Below are positions 36,404 to 45,206 of a stretch of 64,000 nt of DNA, one piece after another. Numbering within the stretch: position 1 is the first letter of the stretch; the number at the start of each line of letters is the position of its first letter. The stretch comes from Bradyrhizobium sp. SZCCT0231. GTDB taxonomy: Bacteria; Pseudomonadota; Alphaproteobacteria; Rhizobiales; Xanthobacteraceae. The notes under the pieces were generated by a model. That model did not search any database, was not told the DNA's origin, and worked only from the letters and a program-made list of their open reading frames with translations. Location: assembly GCF_018130245.1 (NCBI RefSeq), contig NZ_JAFCKP010000012.1, forward strand, positions 124,001 through 188,000, read 5' to 3'. The position numbers were made by a program, and so were the translations under genes.

Positions 36404-36898
36404 TCACCGCGAATCCGGCCGCGACTGCGACGGCAACGGCGGAGGGGGTTTCCGCGGGGGCGGCGGGTTGCGCCAGGCGCCGGCGTTGCGGCCGGCGATC
36501 AGCCAGTAGACGACGCCGGCGACGATGCCCGCGCCGGTCATGATTTCCAGGTGACGCCGCACGATACCTTCGAACTGCAGCGTGTCGGCGTGGAAGGGAA
36601 CAAGGCCGAGATAGCAGGCGAGCCCGACGAGGCCGCCGCCGACGGCATAGGCCAGCGCGCTGCGGATGTAGAGCGCTTCGGTGATCGCGACGATCACCGC
36701 CGCCGGCACCAGGGCGAAGCCGGACACGAAGATGAAGCCGAAACCGAGCAGGATGTCGAGCGTGCCCTGGTCGACGGGACCGGCGCCGAGATCGGCGAAT
36801 TCCGGAAACAGCAGCGCGACGACGATGATCATGCCGCCGACGAAGCAGGCGGCGAGGAAGCCGATGAAGATGACGACGAGGCGGCCGATCAGGGACAT
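36404..36898 (-). CDS. Four-helix membrane protein of unknown function
   Basis: A 164-residue protein with four hydrophobic helices (LVVIFIGFLAACFVGGMIIVV, ILLGFGFIFVSGFALVPAAVIVAI, SALAYAVGGGLVGLACYLG and IMTGAGIVAGVVYWLIAG) and a cytoplasmic Pro/Arg-rich tail (NPPPPRKPPPPLPSQ). No family name is firm; similar proteins are common as hypothetical inner-membrane proteins in Bradyrhizobium. ATG 36898 is chosen because the longer frame enters the adjacent palindromic repeat. Confidence 0.7.
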   Translation of the reverse strand: MSLIGRLVVIFIGFLAACFVGGMIIVVALLFPEFADLGAGPVDQGTLDILLGFGFIFVSGFALVPAAVIVAITEALYIRSALAYAVGGGLVGLACYLGLVPFHADTLQFEGIVRRHLEIMTGAGIVAGVVYWLIAGRNAGAWRNPPPPRKPPPPLPSQSRPDSR

Positions 36899-36913
36899 GA
36901 GACGAGCCTTACC

Positions 36914-36991
36914 GTCATTGCGAGCGCGGCGAAGCAATCCAGTCTGTCCCCGCGGCAAGATTCTGGATTGCTTCGCTGTGCTCGCAATGAC
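36914..36991. repeat. 'GTCATTGCGAGC' palindromic repeat, copy 1
   Basis: The arms GTCATTGCGAGCGCGGCGAAGCAATCCAG and CTGGATTGCTTCGCTGTGCTCGCAATGAC pair over almost their full length. Other copies are at 39559-39633 and 52951-53028. Confidence 0.92.
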
Positions 36992-37019
36992 AGGGATGCG
37001 AGAGCATCGGCATGAAAAC

Positions 37020-38213
37020 CTAATCCGTCATCGCCATGGCGCGCAGCGCCTGGCGCTCGCGGGCGGAGAGCTTTTCGGTCTCCGACTTGAGCTGGCCGCA
37101 GGCGGCGAGGATGTCGCGGCCGCGCGGGGTGCGCACCGGCGAGGAATAGCCGGCGTTGAAGATGTATTCGGAGAACTTCTCGATCTGGTCCCAGTCCGAG
37201 CATTCATAGGCCGTGCCGGGCCAGGGATTGAACGGAATCAGGTTGATCTTGGCGGGAATGCCCTTGAGCAGCTTCACCAAGAGCTTGGCATCTTCGAGCG
37301 AATCGTTGACGCCCTTGAGCATCACATATTCGAAGGTGATGCGGCGCGCGTTCGAGGCGCCGGGATAGTCGCGGCAGGCCTGCAAGAGCTCCTTGATCGG
37401 ATATTTGCGGTTGAGCGGCACCAGTTCGTTGCGCAGCTCGTCGCGCACCGCGTGCAGCGAGATCGCGAGCATGACGCCGATCTCCTCGCCCGCGCGCACG
37501 ATGTTCGGCACCACGCCCGAGGTCGACAGCGTGATGCGGCGGCGGGAGATGCCGATGCCTTCATTGTCACCGACGATGAGAAGCGCATCGCGCACCGCGT
37601 CGAAATTGTAGAGCGGCTCGCCCATGCCCATCATCACGATGTTGGTGACGCGGCGCGTGCCGTCCTCGCGATCGGCCCAATCGTTCAGGCGATCGCGCGC
37701 GACCATGATCTGCCCGACGATCTCGCCGGCCGTGAGGTTGCGCACCAGGCGCTGCGTGCCGGTGTGGCAGAACGAGCAGTTCAGGGTGCAGCCGACCTGC
37801 GAGGAGACGCAAAGCGTGCCGCGATCGGTCTCGGGGATGTAGACGCACTCGACCTCATGCGCCTTCTGAACATTGTCGCCGCTCGGCAGCCGCAGCAGCC
37901 ATTTGCGGGTGCCGTCGTTGGAGATCTGCTCGGCCACGACTTCGGGACGGTCGACCGTGAAATGCTGCGCGAGATCGCCGCGAATGCCTTTGGAGATCGA
38001 GGTCATCTCGTCGAAGCTCTGGGCGCCGCGGAAATAGATCCAGTGCCAGAGCTGCTGCACGCGCATCTTGCGCTGGGCCGGTGCGACGCCGATCTCGCCG
38101 AGGCGGTCGGCAAGCTCGGCGCGCGACAGGCCGATCAGCGACGGTTTTGCCGGCGGTACATAGGTTTCGAGCGGAGTCTTCTCCACCAATGTTGCGTTGT
38201 GCGGCTCGGTCAT
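37020..38213 (-). CDS. rlmN: Dual-specificity 23S rRNA/tRNA A2-methyltransferase RlmN
   Basis: A 397-residue radical SAM enzyme that methylates C2 of A2503 in 23S rRNA and A37 in some tRNAs. The cluster motif is [11 protein letters not shown] (CX3CX2C). The two catalytic cysteines are in [11 protein letters not shown] and, near the C-terminus, [28 protein letters not shown] and STSGVVPNI are family hallmarks. The N-terminal helical domain ([32 protein letters not shown]) is RNA-binding. It lies between two different palindromic repeats. Confidence 0.96.
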   Translation of the reverse strand: MTEPHNATLVEKTPLETYVPPAKPSLIGLSRAELADRLGEIGVAPAQRKMRVQQLWHWIYFRGAQSFDEMTSISKGIRGDLAQHFTVDRPEVVAEQISNDGTRKWLLRLPSGDNVQKAHEVECVYIPETDRGTLCVSSQVGCTLNCSFCHTGTQRLVRNLTAGEIVGQIMVARDRLNDWADREDGTRRVTNIVMMGMGEPLYNFDAVRDALLIVGDNEGIGISRRRITLSTSGVVPNIVRAGEEIGVMLAISLHAVRDELRNELVPLNRKYPIKELLQACRDYPGASNARRITFEYVMLKGVNDSLEDAKLLVKLLKGIPAKINLIPFNPWPGTAYECSDWDQIEKFSEYIFNAGYSSPVRTPRGRDILAACGQLKSETEKLSARERQALRAMAMTD

Positions 38214-38239
38214 CGGTTGCCTGAGATTGCTGCTGTCTC

Positions 38240-38324
38240 GTCATGCCCGGGCTTGTCCCGGGCATCCACATTCTTTCCCGCCCGGAGCCAGCACGTGGAC
38301 GGCCGGGGCAAGCCCGGCCATGAC
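38240..38324. repeat. 'GTCATGCCCGGGC' palindromic repeat
   Basis: A short hairpin GCCCGGGCTTGTCCCGGGC at the left end and GGCCGGGGCAAGCCCGGCCATGAC at the right end make an overall palindrome. It lies just upstream of rlmN. Confidence 0.85.
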
Positions 38325-38386
38325 GGCAACACCTTTGGGATAACCCTATATAGCAACCGGAACCGCCGATTGCGACCTTATCGACC

Positions 38387-38438
38387 GCAGCCTTAACGCC
38401 GACAGTCCTAACGCCTGCAGCCTTAACGCCTGCAGTCC
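38387..38438. repeat. Short tandem repeat at the end of the IalB-like gene
   Basis: About three and a half copies of a 15-base unit (variants of CAGCCTTAACGCCTG and CAGTCCTAACGCCTG). The last unit supplies the TAA stop of the IalB-like gene at 38425-38423, so slippage here would change the C-terminal codons. Confidence 0.75.
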
Positions 38439-39100
38439 TGGGCGATCTTGTCGAGCGCCTGGGCGAGGCCCTTCAGCGAGAAGGTGTCGGTCGTCTCCGT
38501 GCCCTTGGCCGAGACGCCCTTGACGACGAGATCGGCGGATTTGCGCATGGCTTCGACCATCCGCTCCTCCTCGGCTGCGTTCTTGATCCAGAGGCCGTCG
38601 CCCTGCGTATACATCGCGAAGGCGGCGCCGCCGACCTCGACCGTCGATTCCGAGCCCGGCTTCAGCGCATAGCCGATCATGACCGAGACCTCGTTGTTCA
38701 CCTTCTCCGCCGGCCGGGTCGACACGAACGCATAGGCGGGATCGCGCGGCCGGTTCGGGGGGTTGGTCTTCGACGACGAGGGTTTTGCCAGCGCGAAGCA
38801 GACCTTCTTGCCGTTCGGCGTCGCCGAGTATGCTCCCCAGGTGCCGAACTGGCCGATCAGCGTCGGTTCCGCACCGCCCGCAACTGCCGCGGGCGTGGCC
38901 GCCGGTTTGCTCTCGGGCTTCGCGGCCGCCTTTGCAGTCGTGTTGGCCGCCGGCGCGGCCGGCTTCGGTGCCGCCTCTTTTGGAGCAGACTCTTTTGGAA
39001 CAGACTTGGCCGCCGGTTGCGCCGTCTGCGCCCGCGCAGAAACGGCGATTCCCCCGGCCATGACGCCAGTCATCAAAGCTAAAATCAGCACCCGCCACAT
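38423..39100 (-). CDS. Invasion-associated locus B (IalB) family secreted protein
   Basis: A 225-residue exported protein. A signal peptide (ALMTGVMAGGIAVSARAQTA) is followed by an Ala/Pro/Lys-rich linker (KSVPKESAPKEAAPKPAAPAANTT). The IalB domain begins at about residue 78 (TLIGQFGTWGAYSATPNGKKVCFALAKP) and ends KGLAQALDKIAQDCRR. Conserved cysteines in KKVCFAL and QDCRR probably form a disulfide. IalB proteins are periplasmic or envelope proteins of Rhizobiales, first named in Bartonella; the molecular role is unclear. Confidence 0.9.
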   Translation of the reverse strand: MWRVLILALMTGVMAGGIAVSARAQTAQPAAKSVPKESAPKEAAPKPAAPAANTTAKAAAKPESKPAATPAAVAGGAEPTLIGQFGTWGAYSATPNGKKVCFALAKPSSSKTNPPNRPRDPAYAFVSTRPAEKVNNEVSVMIGYALKPGSESTVEVGGAAFAMYTQGDGLWIKNAAEEERMVEAMRKSADLVVKGVSAKGTETTDTFSLKGLAQALDKIAQDCRR

Positions 39101-39216
39101 GCTGGAGTGGTTCCCTCAATATTGTGACTGGAAGATGGCCCGAGCGCGCTTTGTCCCCGGGCAGGGATAGCCGGGAAAGTCCAATTTGGGAAGGCAGTTA
39201 GCGGTATCGGCGGCGG

Positions 39217-39527
39217 CTATGCCCTGGATCGCGCGGCGCGTCGCTCGACCCATTGCGCCTCGATCCAGCCGAGCAAATCCACGGCGCCGGAACTGCGCAA
39301 ATGTCGACGGCCGCACCGTCGCGGATATCGCAGGCGATCGTCGTGACTTTGCCGCCGGTCTCTTCGCGCATCTCGCGCGCCGTTGCCTCGAGCCGGTCGA
39401 GCTTGCGGCCGCAGATCACGAGCCCGGCGCCGAGCGCGAGGAAGCGACGGCCCATCGCCGCGCCGAGGCCCGAACCACCACCGGTGACGAGGATGCGCTT
39501 GCCCCTGAGCAGGCTTGTTTCAAACGT
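39217..39527 (-). pseudogene. Internally deleted short-chain dehydrogenase
   Basis: The reverse strand reads an SDR N-terminus (FETSLLRGKRILVTGGGSGLGAAMG through TTIACDIRDGAAVD), then jumps near 39301 into another frame encoding only an SDR C-terminal tail, HLRSSGAVDLLGWIEAQWVERR, ending in TAG at 39219-39217. The catalytic Ser, Tyr and Lys region is missing, roughly 150-180 codons judging from SDR length. The codon where a start ATG is expected reads ACG (39527-39525). The junction GACATTTGCG fits a deletion between short CAT repeats. It is non-functional. Confidence 0.82.
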
Positions 39528-39558
39528 CGTTTGAATCCTTGCCGTTTCGATACACCGC

Positions 39559-39633
39559 GTCATTGCGAGTCCGTGCCGCGGAAATAGTCTGGCGCGCGTC
39601 TGACTCTCAGAGCTGGTCCCAACTCGCAATGAC
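39559..39633. repeat. 'GTCATTGCGAG' palindromic repeat, copy 2 (degraded)
   Basis: The ends GTCATTGCGAGT and ACTCGCAATGAC pair. The interior has lost most of the GAAGCAATCCAG stem seen in the other two copies. Confidence 0.78.
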
Positions 39634-39747
39634 GGGAGGATAGGTCTGTGCATCGCTTTGGGCAAAGAATCCGGATTGTCGCCACTGCCTAAATCCGGCA
39701 GAAACGGCCTAACTATAATTCCACTCGAAACGCCTCAAGGTGCCGCC

Positions 39748-40722
39748 ATGAAAGCCATCCTCTGCTCGCAATATTGCCAGCCCGACGATCTCGTGCTGGC
39801 CGAGGTGCCGGATCCGGTGGCGGGCCCCGGCGAAGCCGTAATCGCGATCAAGGCGGCGGCGCTGAATTTCTTCGACATCCTGATGATCCAGGGCAAGTAC
39901 CAGATCAAGCCGCCGTTCCCGTTCTCGCCGGCGGCGGAAGTTGCCGGCGTGATCGAGAGCATCGGCGCTGGTGTCACCGACCTGAAGGTCGGCGATCGCG
40001 TGGTTGCCTCCTGCGGCCACAACGGCGCGCGCGAGAAGATCGCGCTGCCGGCGGCCTCGATCGTGAAGATTCCTGATAATCTCGACTACGACCGCGCGGC
40101 CGGCATCATCATCATCTACGGCACCGCGCTGCATGCGCTGGAAGATCGCGCCAGCCCGAAGCCCGGCGAGACGCTCGCGGTGCTCGGCGCAGCCGGCGGC
40201 ACGGGCCTTGCCGCCTGCGAGCTCGGCAAGCTGATGGGCCTGAAGGTGATCGCCTGCGCCTCGTCGGACGAGAAGCTCGAATTCGCCAAGGCGCATGGCG
40301 CCGAGCTGACGCTGAACTACGCCAAGGAAGATCTGAAGGAAGGCCTGCGCAAGCTGGCGGGCGGCAAGGGCGTCGACATCGTCTTCGATCCCGTGGGCGG
40401 CGCATATGCCGAGCAGGCGCTGCGCTCGATCGCCTGGGAGGGCCGCTTCCTCGTGATCGGCTTTGCCGCCGGCGACATCCCGAAGATGCCGCTGAACCTC
40501 GCCTTGCTGAAGGGCTGCGACATCCGCGGCGTGTTCTGGGGCGCATGGACCCGGCTCAACCCGGCGAAGAATCGCGCCAATCTCGAGAAGCTCGTGAAGT
40601 GGACCGCGGAAGACAAGATCTCATCGCATGTCGACCGCACCTTCCCGCTGGCGCAGACGGCGGACGCGCTGAAGGTGCTGGCGGGACGTCAGGCCATGGG
40701 CAAGGTGATTCTGCATCCTTAA
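39748..40722 (+). CDS. NADPH:quinone oxidoreductase family protein (zeta-crystallin type)
   Basis: A 324-residue zinc-independent medium-chain dehydrogenase/reductase. Its N-terminal GroES-like fold contains AALNFFDILMIQGKYQIKPPFPFSPAAEVAGVI. The NADPH site is AVLGAAGGTGLAACELGKLMG. The segment DIVFDPVGGAYAEQALRSIAWEGRFLVIGFAAG is the classic QOR signature. It probably reduces quinones or enoyl substrates with NADPH. ATG 39748 gives the standard MKAILC start; the frame is open another 90 bases upstream without similarity. Confidence 0.92.
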   Translation: MKAILCSQYCQPDDLVLAEVPDPVAGPGEAVIAIKAAALNFFDILMIQGKYQIKPPFPFSPAAEVAGVIESIGAGVTDLKVGDRVVASCGHNGAREKIALPAASIVKIPDNLDYDRAAGIIIIYGTALHALEDRASPKPGETLAVLGAAGGTGLAACELGKLMGLKVIACASSDEKLEFAKAHGAELTLNYAKEDLKEGLRKLAGGKGVDIVFDPVGGAYAEQALRSIAWEGRFLVIGFAAGDIPKMPLNLALLKGCDIRGVFWGAWTRLNPAKNRANLEKLVKWTAEDKISSHVDRTFPLAQTADALKVLAGRQAMGKVILHP

Positions 40723-40770
40723 CGACCTTGCGGCGAATGGCGTCGCGACGCCATCGCCACACACTCAACT

Positions 40771-40936
40771 GTCATCGCCCGGCTTGACCGGGCGATCCAG
40801 TATTCCGAGACGGCAGTGATTGAATCGAGAGGCCGCGGCGTACTGGATTCCCCGCCTGCCGCCTTCGCTAAAGCTTCGGCGCCCCTGGACCTCAACCCCG
40901 GCGAAGCCTTGGCGTAGCCGGGTCGCGGGGAATGAC
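40771..40936. repeat. Long palindromic repeat, 'GTCATCGCCCGG' family
   Basis: The left part GTCATCGCCCGGCTTGACCGGGCGATCCAGTA contains its own hairpin. The inverted partner GTACTGGATTCCCCGCC and GGGGAATGAC closes the element. It fills the convergent gap between the quinone reductase and the DUF1232 gene. Confidence 0.8.
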
Positions 40937-40961
40937 AGCGGTGGGTGTGGTTGAATCGCCC

Positions 40962-41345
40962 CTACCGCGCCGCCTCGCCCTCCTCCACCCCACGCTTCAG
41001 CGCGGCGCGCGCGGCTTCGCGGTGCTCGGTCGTGATGTGGCTGGCGACCATGCGGATCGCGGTGGCGAGCACGGCGGCGTCATCGGCGAAGCCGAGGATC
41101 GGCATCACGTCCGCGACGAAGTCGAACGGCAGGATGAAATAGGCGATCGCTCCCAACAGCGAGGCCTGGACGTGGCGCGGCGTCTGCCGGTCGAACGCGC
41201 AGTAATAGGCGGCAAGCAAATCTTCCGCGAACGGCAGCTGCGCGGCGACACGCTTCAGCTTGCGCCAGAAGCGGCGGCGCACGCTCTCGCGATCTTCCGC
41301 GAGCCGATCGGCCGGCTCGAAGCCGACGCCGTGCTCGGCAGCCAT
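40962..41345 (-). CDS. DUF1232 (YkvA-like) membrane-associated protein
   Basis: A 127-residue protein. The central DUF1232 block (ASLLGAIAYFILPFDFVADVMPILGFADDAAVLATAIRMV) contains the hydrophobic helix and the conserved D-F-V-A-D acidic pattern. A helical N-terminal part (RRRFWRKLKRVAAQLPFAEDLLAAYYCAFD) precedes it. DUF1232 proteins are widespread, small and without established function. ATG 41345 is the first Met consistent with the family. Confidence 0.85.
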   Translation of the reverse strand: MAAEHGVGFEPADRLAEDRESVRRRFWRKLKRVAAQLPFAEDLLAAYYCAFDRQTPRHVQASLLGAIAYFILPFDFVADVMPILGFADDAAVLATAIRMVASHITTEHREAARAALKRGVEEGEAAR

Positions 41346-41455
41346 GCTCGAATGCTCCCGTTCTGCCGGAGGCGGCGGATCGCCCCATCCCGGCTGATCA
41401 CAAGATGGGGATGCGGCCGGTCCCTGCAAGACGTCAGCCAAGTATCCGTCAAGTG

Positions 41456-41746
41456 TCAGCCTGCGATGGCGTTCATCGCCTTGGCCAGCGCCATGTCGAG
41501 CGCGGTGACGCCGCCGGCGTCGTGGGTCGACAGCACCACCTCCACCGTCTTGTAGACGTTGCGCCATTCGGGGTGGTGATCCATCTTCTCGGCGACCAGC
41601 GCGGCGCGGGTCATGAAGCCGAACGCCTCGTTGAAATCCTTGAAGACAAAGGTCTTCGCGATAGCGTCGCGGCCCTGGACTTCGGTCCAGCCCGGTAGTC
41701 CGCCCAGCGCCTGCTTGCGCGCCTCCGCCGAGAGCCGTTCTGCCAT
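41456..41746 (-). CDS. phhB: 4a-hydroxytetrahydrobiopterin dehydratase
   Basis: A 96-residue pterin-4a-carbinolamine dehydratase. The core [27 protein letters not shown] contains the essential histidines, followed by [24 protein letters not shown]. It normally recycles the pterin cofactor of phenylalanine hydroxylase, yet no phhA is visible nearby. It may instead act in molybdopterin or other pterin chemistry. It lies on the same strand as the DUF1232 gene, 110 bases upstream of it. Confidence 0.92.
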   Translation of the reverse strand: MAERLSAEARKQALGGLPGWTEVQGRDAIAKTFVFKDFNEAFGFMTRAALVAEKMDHHPEWRNVYKTVEVVLSTHDAGGVTALDMALAKAMNAIAG

Positions 41747-41897
41747 GGTCGTCTCCGTCCTCTAAGGGGAACTTTACTCTAACACCGCCCCGGCGCCCGG
41801 GTTCATACGGGATTTCCTGCATCCGCTAACCATGACGGAGATGTAACCCCGCCGGACAAGAAATTTGCTACAATTGTGGGTGTAATCGCCGGCCGAG

Positions 41898-43343
41898 ATG
41901 AAACTGAGCCTGAAGCGCCCGTTTGGGAAATCGATGACCGGGGGATTGGACCTGGCCGAAACGCCCCCTCCGCCTTCGCCGCGATCCGCGGCGCGGAAGA
42001 CGGCGCTCGTGTCTCTGGCACTCGTGCTTGCGATCATCGGCGCGCTCGCCGGCGGCTATTACTTCGCGATGCGCCCCGTGACGCTCAAGATCGCGGTCGG
42101 CCCCGCCAACAGCGACGACGTCAAGGTCGTGCAGACGCTGACGCAGGCCTTCACGCAGAGCAAGGGCCATGTGCGGCTGCGGCCGATCCAGACTGACGGC
42201 GCCACGGCCAGCGCCAACGCGCTCGCGGAAGGCAAGGTCGATCTCGCCATCGTGCGCGGCGACCTCGAGGTGCCGAAGAACGCGCAAGCGGTCGCGACCC
42301 TGCGCAAGAACGTCGCGGTGCTGTGGTCCGTGCCGGGCAAAGGCAAGAAGCGGGGCCCCAAGATCACCAAGGTCGCGCAGCTCGCTGGTCATCGCGTCGG
42401 CGTGGTCGGCCGCACCCAGGCCAACGTCAACCTGCTCAAGGTGATCCTGCAGCAATATGGCGTCGATCCCGCCAAGGTCGAGATCGTGCAATTCCCGGCG
42501 AACGAAGCAGCCGAGGCGATCAAGGCGCAGAAGGCCGACGTCTATCTCGCGGCCGGCCCCGTCAACAGCAAGATCACGGCGGACGCGATCGCCGCCTCCA
42601 CCAAGGATTTCGGCGCGCCTACCTTCCTCGCGATCGATTCGGCGGACGCGATCGCGCAAAACCATCCGGTCTACGAAGCATCCGAGATTCCCGCCGGCAC
42701 CTATGGCGGCTCGCCCGCCCGCCCGGAGGACGAGGTCAAGACCATCAGCTTCTCGCACCACATCGTGGCGCGCAAAGGTGTGTCCGAAACCACCATCGCG
42801 GCGTTCACACGCCAGCTCTTCGCCGTTCGCCAGCAACTGGTCACGGAATTTCCGCTCGCGGCGAAGATCGAAACGCCCGATACCGACAAGGATGCGGTGA
42901 TCCCGGTGCATCCGGGTGCGGCCGCCTTCGTCGACGGCGAGGAAAAGACCTTCCTCGACAAGTACAGCGATTACATCTGGTGGGGTCTGATGGCATTGTC
43001 CGCCATGGGCTCGATCGGCGCCTGGTTCGCGGGTTACCTCAAGAGAGACGAGCGCGACAACAACAGCCATCTGCGCGAGCGGCTGCTGGACATGATCGCC
43101 GCGGCGCGCAAATGCGAGACGACCGAAGAGCTCGACCAGATGCAGGCCGAGGCCGACGAGATCCTGCGCGACACGCTGCGCTGCTTCGATCACGGCGCGA
43201 TCGAGGAAGGCGGGCTCACTGCCTTCAACATCGCACTCGACCAGTTCCACGCCGCCGTCGCCGACCGCAAGGCGGTGCTGATGAGCCTGCCGCAGAACCT
43301 GCAACGCGCGGGGGCGCAGTTCAGGGCCGCCGGCAACGCCTAA
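41898..43343 (+). CDS. TAXI-family (TRAP-type) periplasmic-binding protein anchored at both ends
   Basis: A 481-residue protein. A cytoplasmic N-terminus precedes a membrane helix at about 35-58 (ALVSLALVLAIIGALAGGYYF). The TAXI solute-binding domain (VTLKIAVGPANSDDVKVVQTLTQAF, KVDLAIVRGDLEVP) follows. A second membrane helix lies at about 358-382 (YIWWGLMALSAMGSIGAWFAGYL). A charged helical tail of about 95 residues (LRERLLDMIAAARKCETTEELDQMQAEADEIL) is presumably cytoplasmic. Normal TAXI proteins lack this tail, and no TRAP permease gene is adjacent, so a sensing role is possible. Confidence 0.85.
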   Translation: MKLSLKRPFGKSMTGGLDLAETPPPPSPRSAARKTALVSLALVLAIIGALAGGYYFAMRPVTLKIAVGPANSDDVKVVQTLTQAFTQSKGHVRLRPIQTDGATASANALAEGKVDLAIVRGDLEVPKNAQAVATLRKNVAVLWSVPGKGKKRGPKITKVAQLAGHRVGVVGRTQANVNLLKVILQQYGVDPAKVEIVQFPANEAAEAIKAQKADVYLAAGPVNSKITADAIAASTKDFGAPTFLAIDSADAIAQNHPVYEASEIPAGTYGGSPARPEDEVKTISFSHHIVARKGVSETTIAAFTRQLFAVRQQLVTEFPLAAKIETPDTDKDAVIPVHPGAAAFVDGEEKTFLDKYSDYIWWGLMALSAMGSIGAWFAGYLKRDERDNNSHLRERLLDMIAAARKCETTEELDQMQAEADEILRDTLRCFDHGAIEEGGLTAFNIALDQFHAAVADRKAVLMSLPQNLQRAGAQFRAAGNA

Positions 43344-43394
43344 GCGCTGGCGTGCGTTATTGCTGCGTCACATTGTCTCAATATAGCTTCCACC

Positions 43395-43518
43395 GTCATT
43401 CCGGGGCGCGCAACGCGCGAACCCGGAATCCATCGAGCCGCATTCGCGAGGAGAAATGGATTCTCAGGTGCGCAATTGCGCACCATAGTTCGCGCCTGAC
43501 GGCGCGCCCCGGAATGAC
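43395..43518. repeat. 'GTCATTCCGGGG' palindromic repeat, copy 3
   Basis: The ends GTCATTCCGGGGCGCG and CGCGCCCCGGAATGAC pair. The interior carries the perfect palindrome GGTGCGCAATTGCGCACC, the same core seen at 17755-17770. It sits 37 bases before the PhoD gene. Confidence 0.88.
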
Positions 43519-43555
43519 GTGCCTTCCTGCGAGCTCGGGTTCGGAGCCATCCTTC

Positions 43556-45097
43556 ATGAACATCAATTTCTCCCGCCGCCGTTTCCTCGCGACCGGCACC
43601 GGCGCGCTCGGGGCCATCGCAATGCCCCATCTGTCGCGCGCAGCCGACCGGCCGGCGGTCACCCACGGTGTGCAGGCGGGCGATGTCACCGCCAGTGGCG
43701 GCGTGGTGTGGGCGCGCGCCGACCGTCCAGCGCAGATGCTGGTCGAGGTGGCGACGACCGAGTCCTTCAAGGACGCCCGTGCGCTGCCGCCGATCGCGGC
43801 GCTGCCCGAGAGCGATTTCACCGCGAAGATGCTGGTTGAAAATCTTCCGGCCGGCCAAGACATCTTCTACCGCGTCCGCTTCCGCGACCTCTCGCATAGC
43901 GCTATCGAAGGCGAGTCCGTCGTCGGCCGCTTCCGCACCGCGCCGGCCGACCGCCGCGACGTCAGCTTCGTCTGGGGCGGCGACGTCGCAGGGCAGGGCT
44001 GGGGCATCAACCCCGACGATGGCGGCATGCTCACCTTCTCGGCGATGCGCAAGCACCGTCCGGATTTCTTCCTGCATTCCGGCGACACGATCTATGCCGA
44101 CGGCCCTATCCAATCCGAGGTGAAGCTTGCCGATGGCAAGATCTGGAAGAACCTGACCATCCCGGAGAAGGCCAAGGTTGCAGAGACGCTGGACGAGTAC
44201 CGCGCCGCGCACAAATACAATCTCACCGACGGCAATCTCCGCGCCTTCAATGCCGAAGTGCCGATCTTCGTGCAGTGGGACGACCACGAAGTCACCAACA
44301 ACTGGTCGCTCTCGAAGGAGCTGCCGGCCGCCTACAAGGTACGCGACATCTCGCTGCTCGCGGCCCGCGCGGGTCGCGCCTTTCACGAGATGTACCCGAT
44401 GCGCGAGAGCATCACCGAGCCCGGCCGCGTCTATCGCCAGATCTCCTACGGCCCGCATCTCGACGTGTTCGTGCTCGACGAGCGCAGCTATCGCGGCCCG
44501 AACGGCGCCAATCTCGAAACCGCTTACGGCCCGGCGAGCTATTTCCTCGGCCCGGACCAGATCGCCTGGCTCAAGCGCGGCCTCCTCAATTCGCGCGCGA
44601 CGTGGAAGGTGATCGCCTCGGACATGCCGATCAGCCTTGTCGTCTCGGACACGCCGAAGGGCGGCTCGGAAGCCATTGCGCAGGGCGACGGCCCGGTGCG
44701 TGGCCGCGAGTTCGAGATCGCCGACATCCTCCGCTTCATCAAGATGGCGCCGATCCGCAACACGGTGTGGCTGACGGCAGACGTGCATTACGCCGCCGCG
44801 CATTATTACGATCCGAACAAGGCGCAATTCCAGGAGTTCGACCCGTTCTGGGAATTCGTCTCGGGCCCGCTGCATGCCGGCACGTTCGGTCCGAACGCGC
44901 TCGACAACACCTTTGGCCCCGAGGTGCGCTTCGTCAAGGCGCCGGGCAAGGACAGCCAGAACCTGCCGCCGTCAGCGGGCATGCAGTTCTTCGGTCACGT
45001 CGAGATCGACGGCGCCTCAGGCCAGATGACGGTCACCTTGCGCGATCGCGCCGACGTCGCGCTGTGGTCGACCACGCTCGATCCGAAGCTTGCGTGA
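43556..45097 (+). CDS. phoD: PhoD-family alkaline phosphatase/phosphodiesterase, Tat-exported
   Basis: A 513-residue enzyme with the Tat signal SRRRFLATG. The N-terminal PhoD beta domain (THGVQAGDVTASGGVVWARADRPAQMLVEV) is followed by the metallophosphatase domain. Metal-site motifs are VWGGDVAGQGWG, FFLHSGDTIYADGP, WDDHEVTNNW and LTADVHYAAAHYYDP. PhoD enzymes use Ca/Fe and cleave phosphodiesters and monoesters outside the cytoplasm. The same frame is open upstream through the TAXI gene, but the Tat start fixes ATG 43556. It is a second secreted phosphatase besides the PhoA-type one. Confidence 0.93.
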   Translation: MNINFSRRRFLATGTGALGAIAMPHLSRAADRPAVTHGVQAGDVTASGGVVWARADRPAQMLVEVATTESFKDARALPPIAALPESDFTAKMLVENLPAGQDIFYRVRFRDLSHSAIEGESVVGRFRTAPADRRDVSFVWGGDVAGQGWGINPDDGGMLTFSAMRKHRPDFFLHSGDTIYADGPIQSEVKLADGKIWKNLTIPEKAKVAETLDEYRAAHKYNLTDGNLRAFNAEVPIFVQWDDHEVTNNWSLSKELPAAYKVRDISLLAARAGRAFHEMYPMRESITEPGRVYRQISYGPHLDVFVLDERSYRGPNGANLETAYGPASYFLGPDQIAWLKRGLLNSRATWKVIASDMPISLVVSDTPKGGSEAIAQGDGPVRGREFEIADILRFIKMAPIRNTVWLTADVHYAAAHYYDPNKAQFQEFDPFWEFVSGPLHAGTFGPNALDNTFGPEVRFVKAPGKDSQNLPPSAGMQFFGHVEIDGASGQMTVTLRDRADVALWSTTLDPKLA

Positions 45098-45206
45098 CGG
45101 CCAATTCGAAGCCGGATGAACCTTCCGGCCGGCCCGGACGACAATTGCAGGCGCCCGCGCATTTTCGAGGGCGTGATGCCGTCCGAGCCATTTTCGAGTT
45201 GATGCC

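Noticed and set aside
39116-39316. 66-codon reverse-strand frame
   Set aside because: It is an off-frame reading across the deletion scar of the SDR pseudogene. The true tail is read in another frame and ends at 39217.
42323-45097. 924-codon frame suggesting a longer PhoD
   Set aside because: The upstream half is an out-of-frame shadow of the TAXI gene and a repeat. The Tat signal at ATG 43556 fixes the true start.
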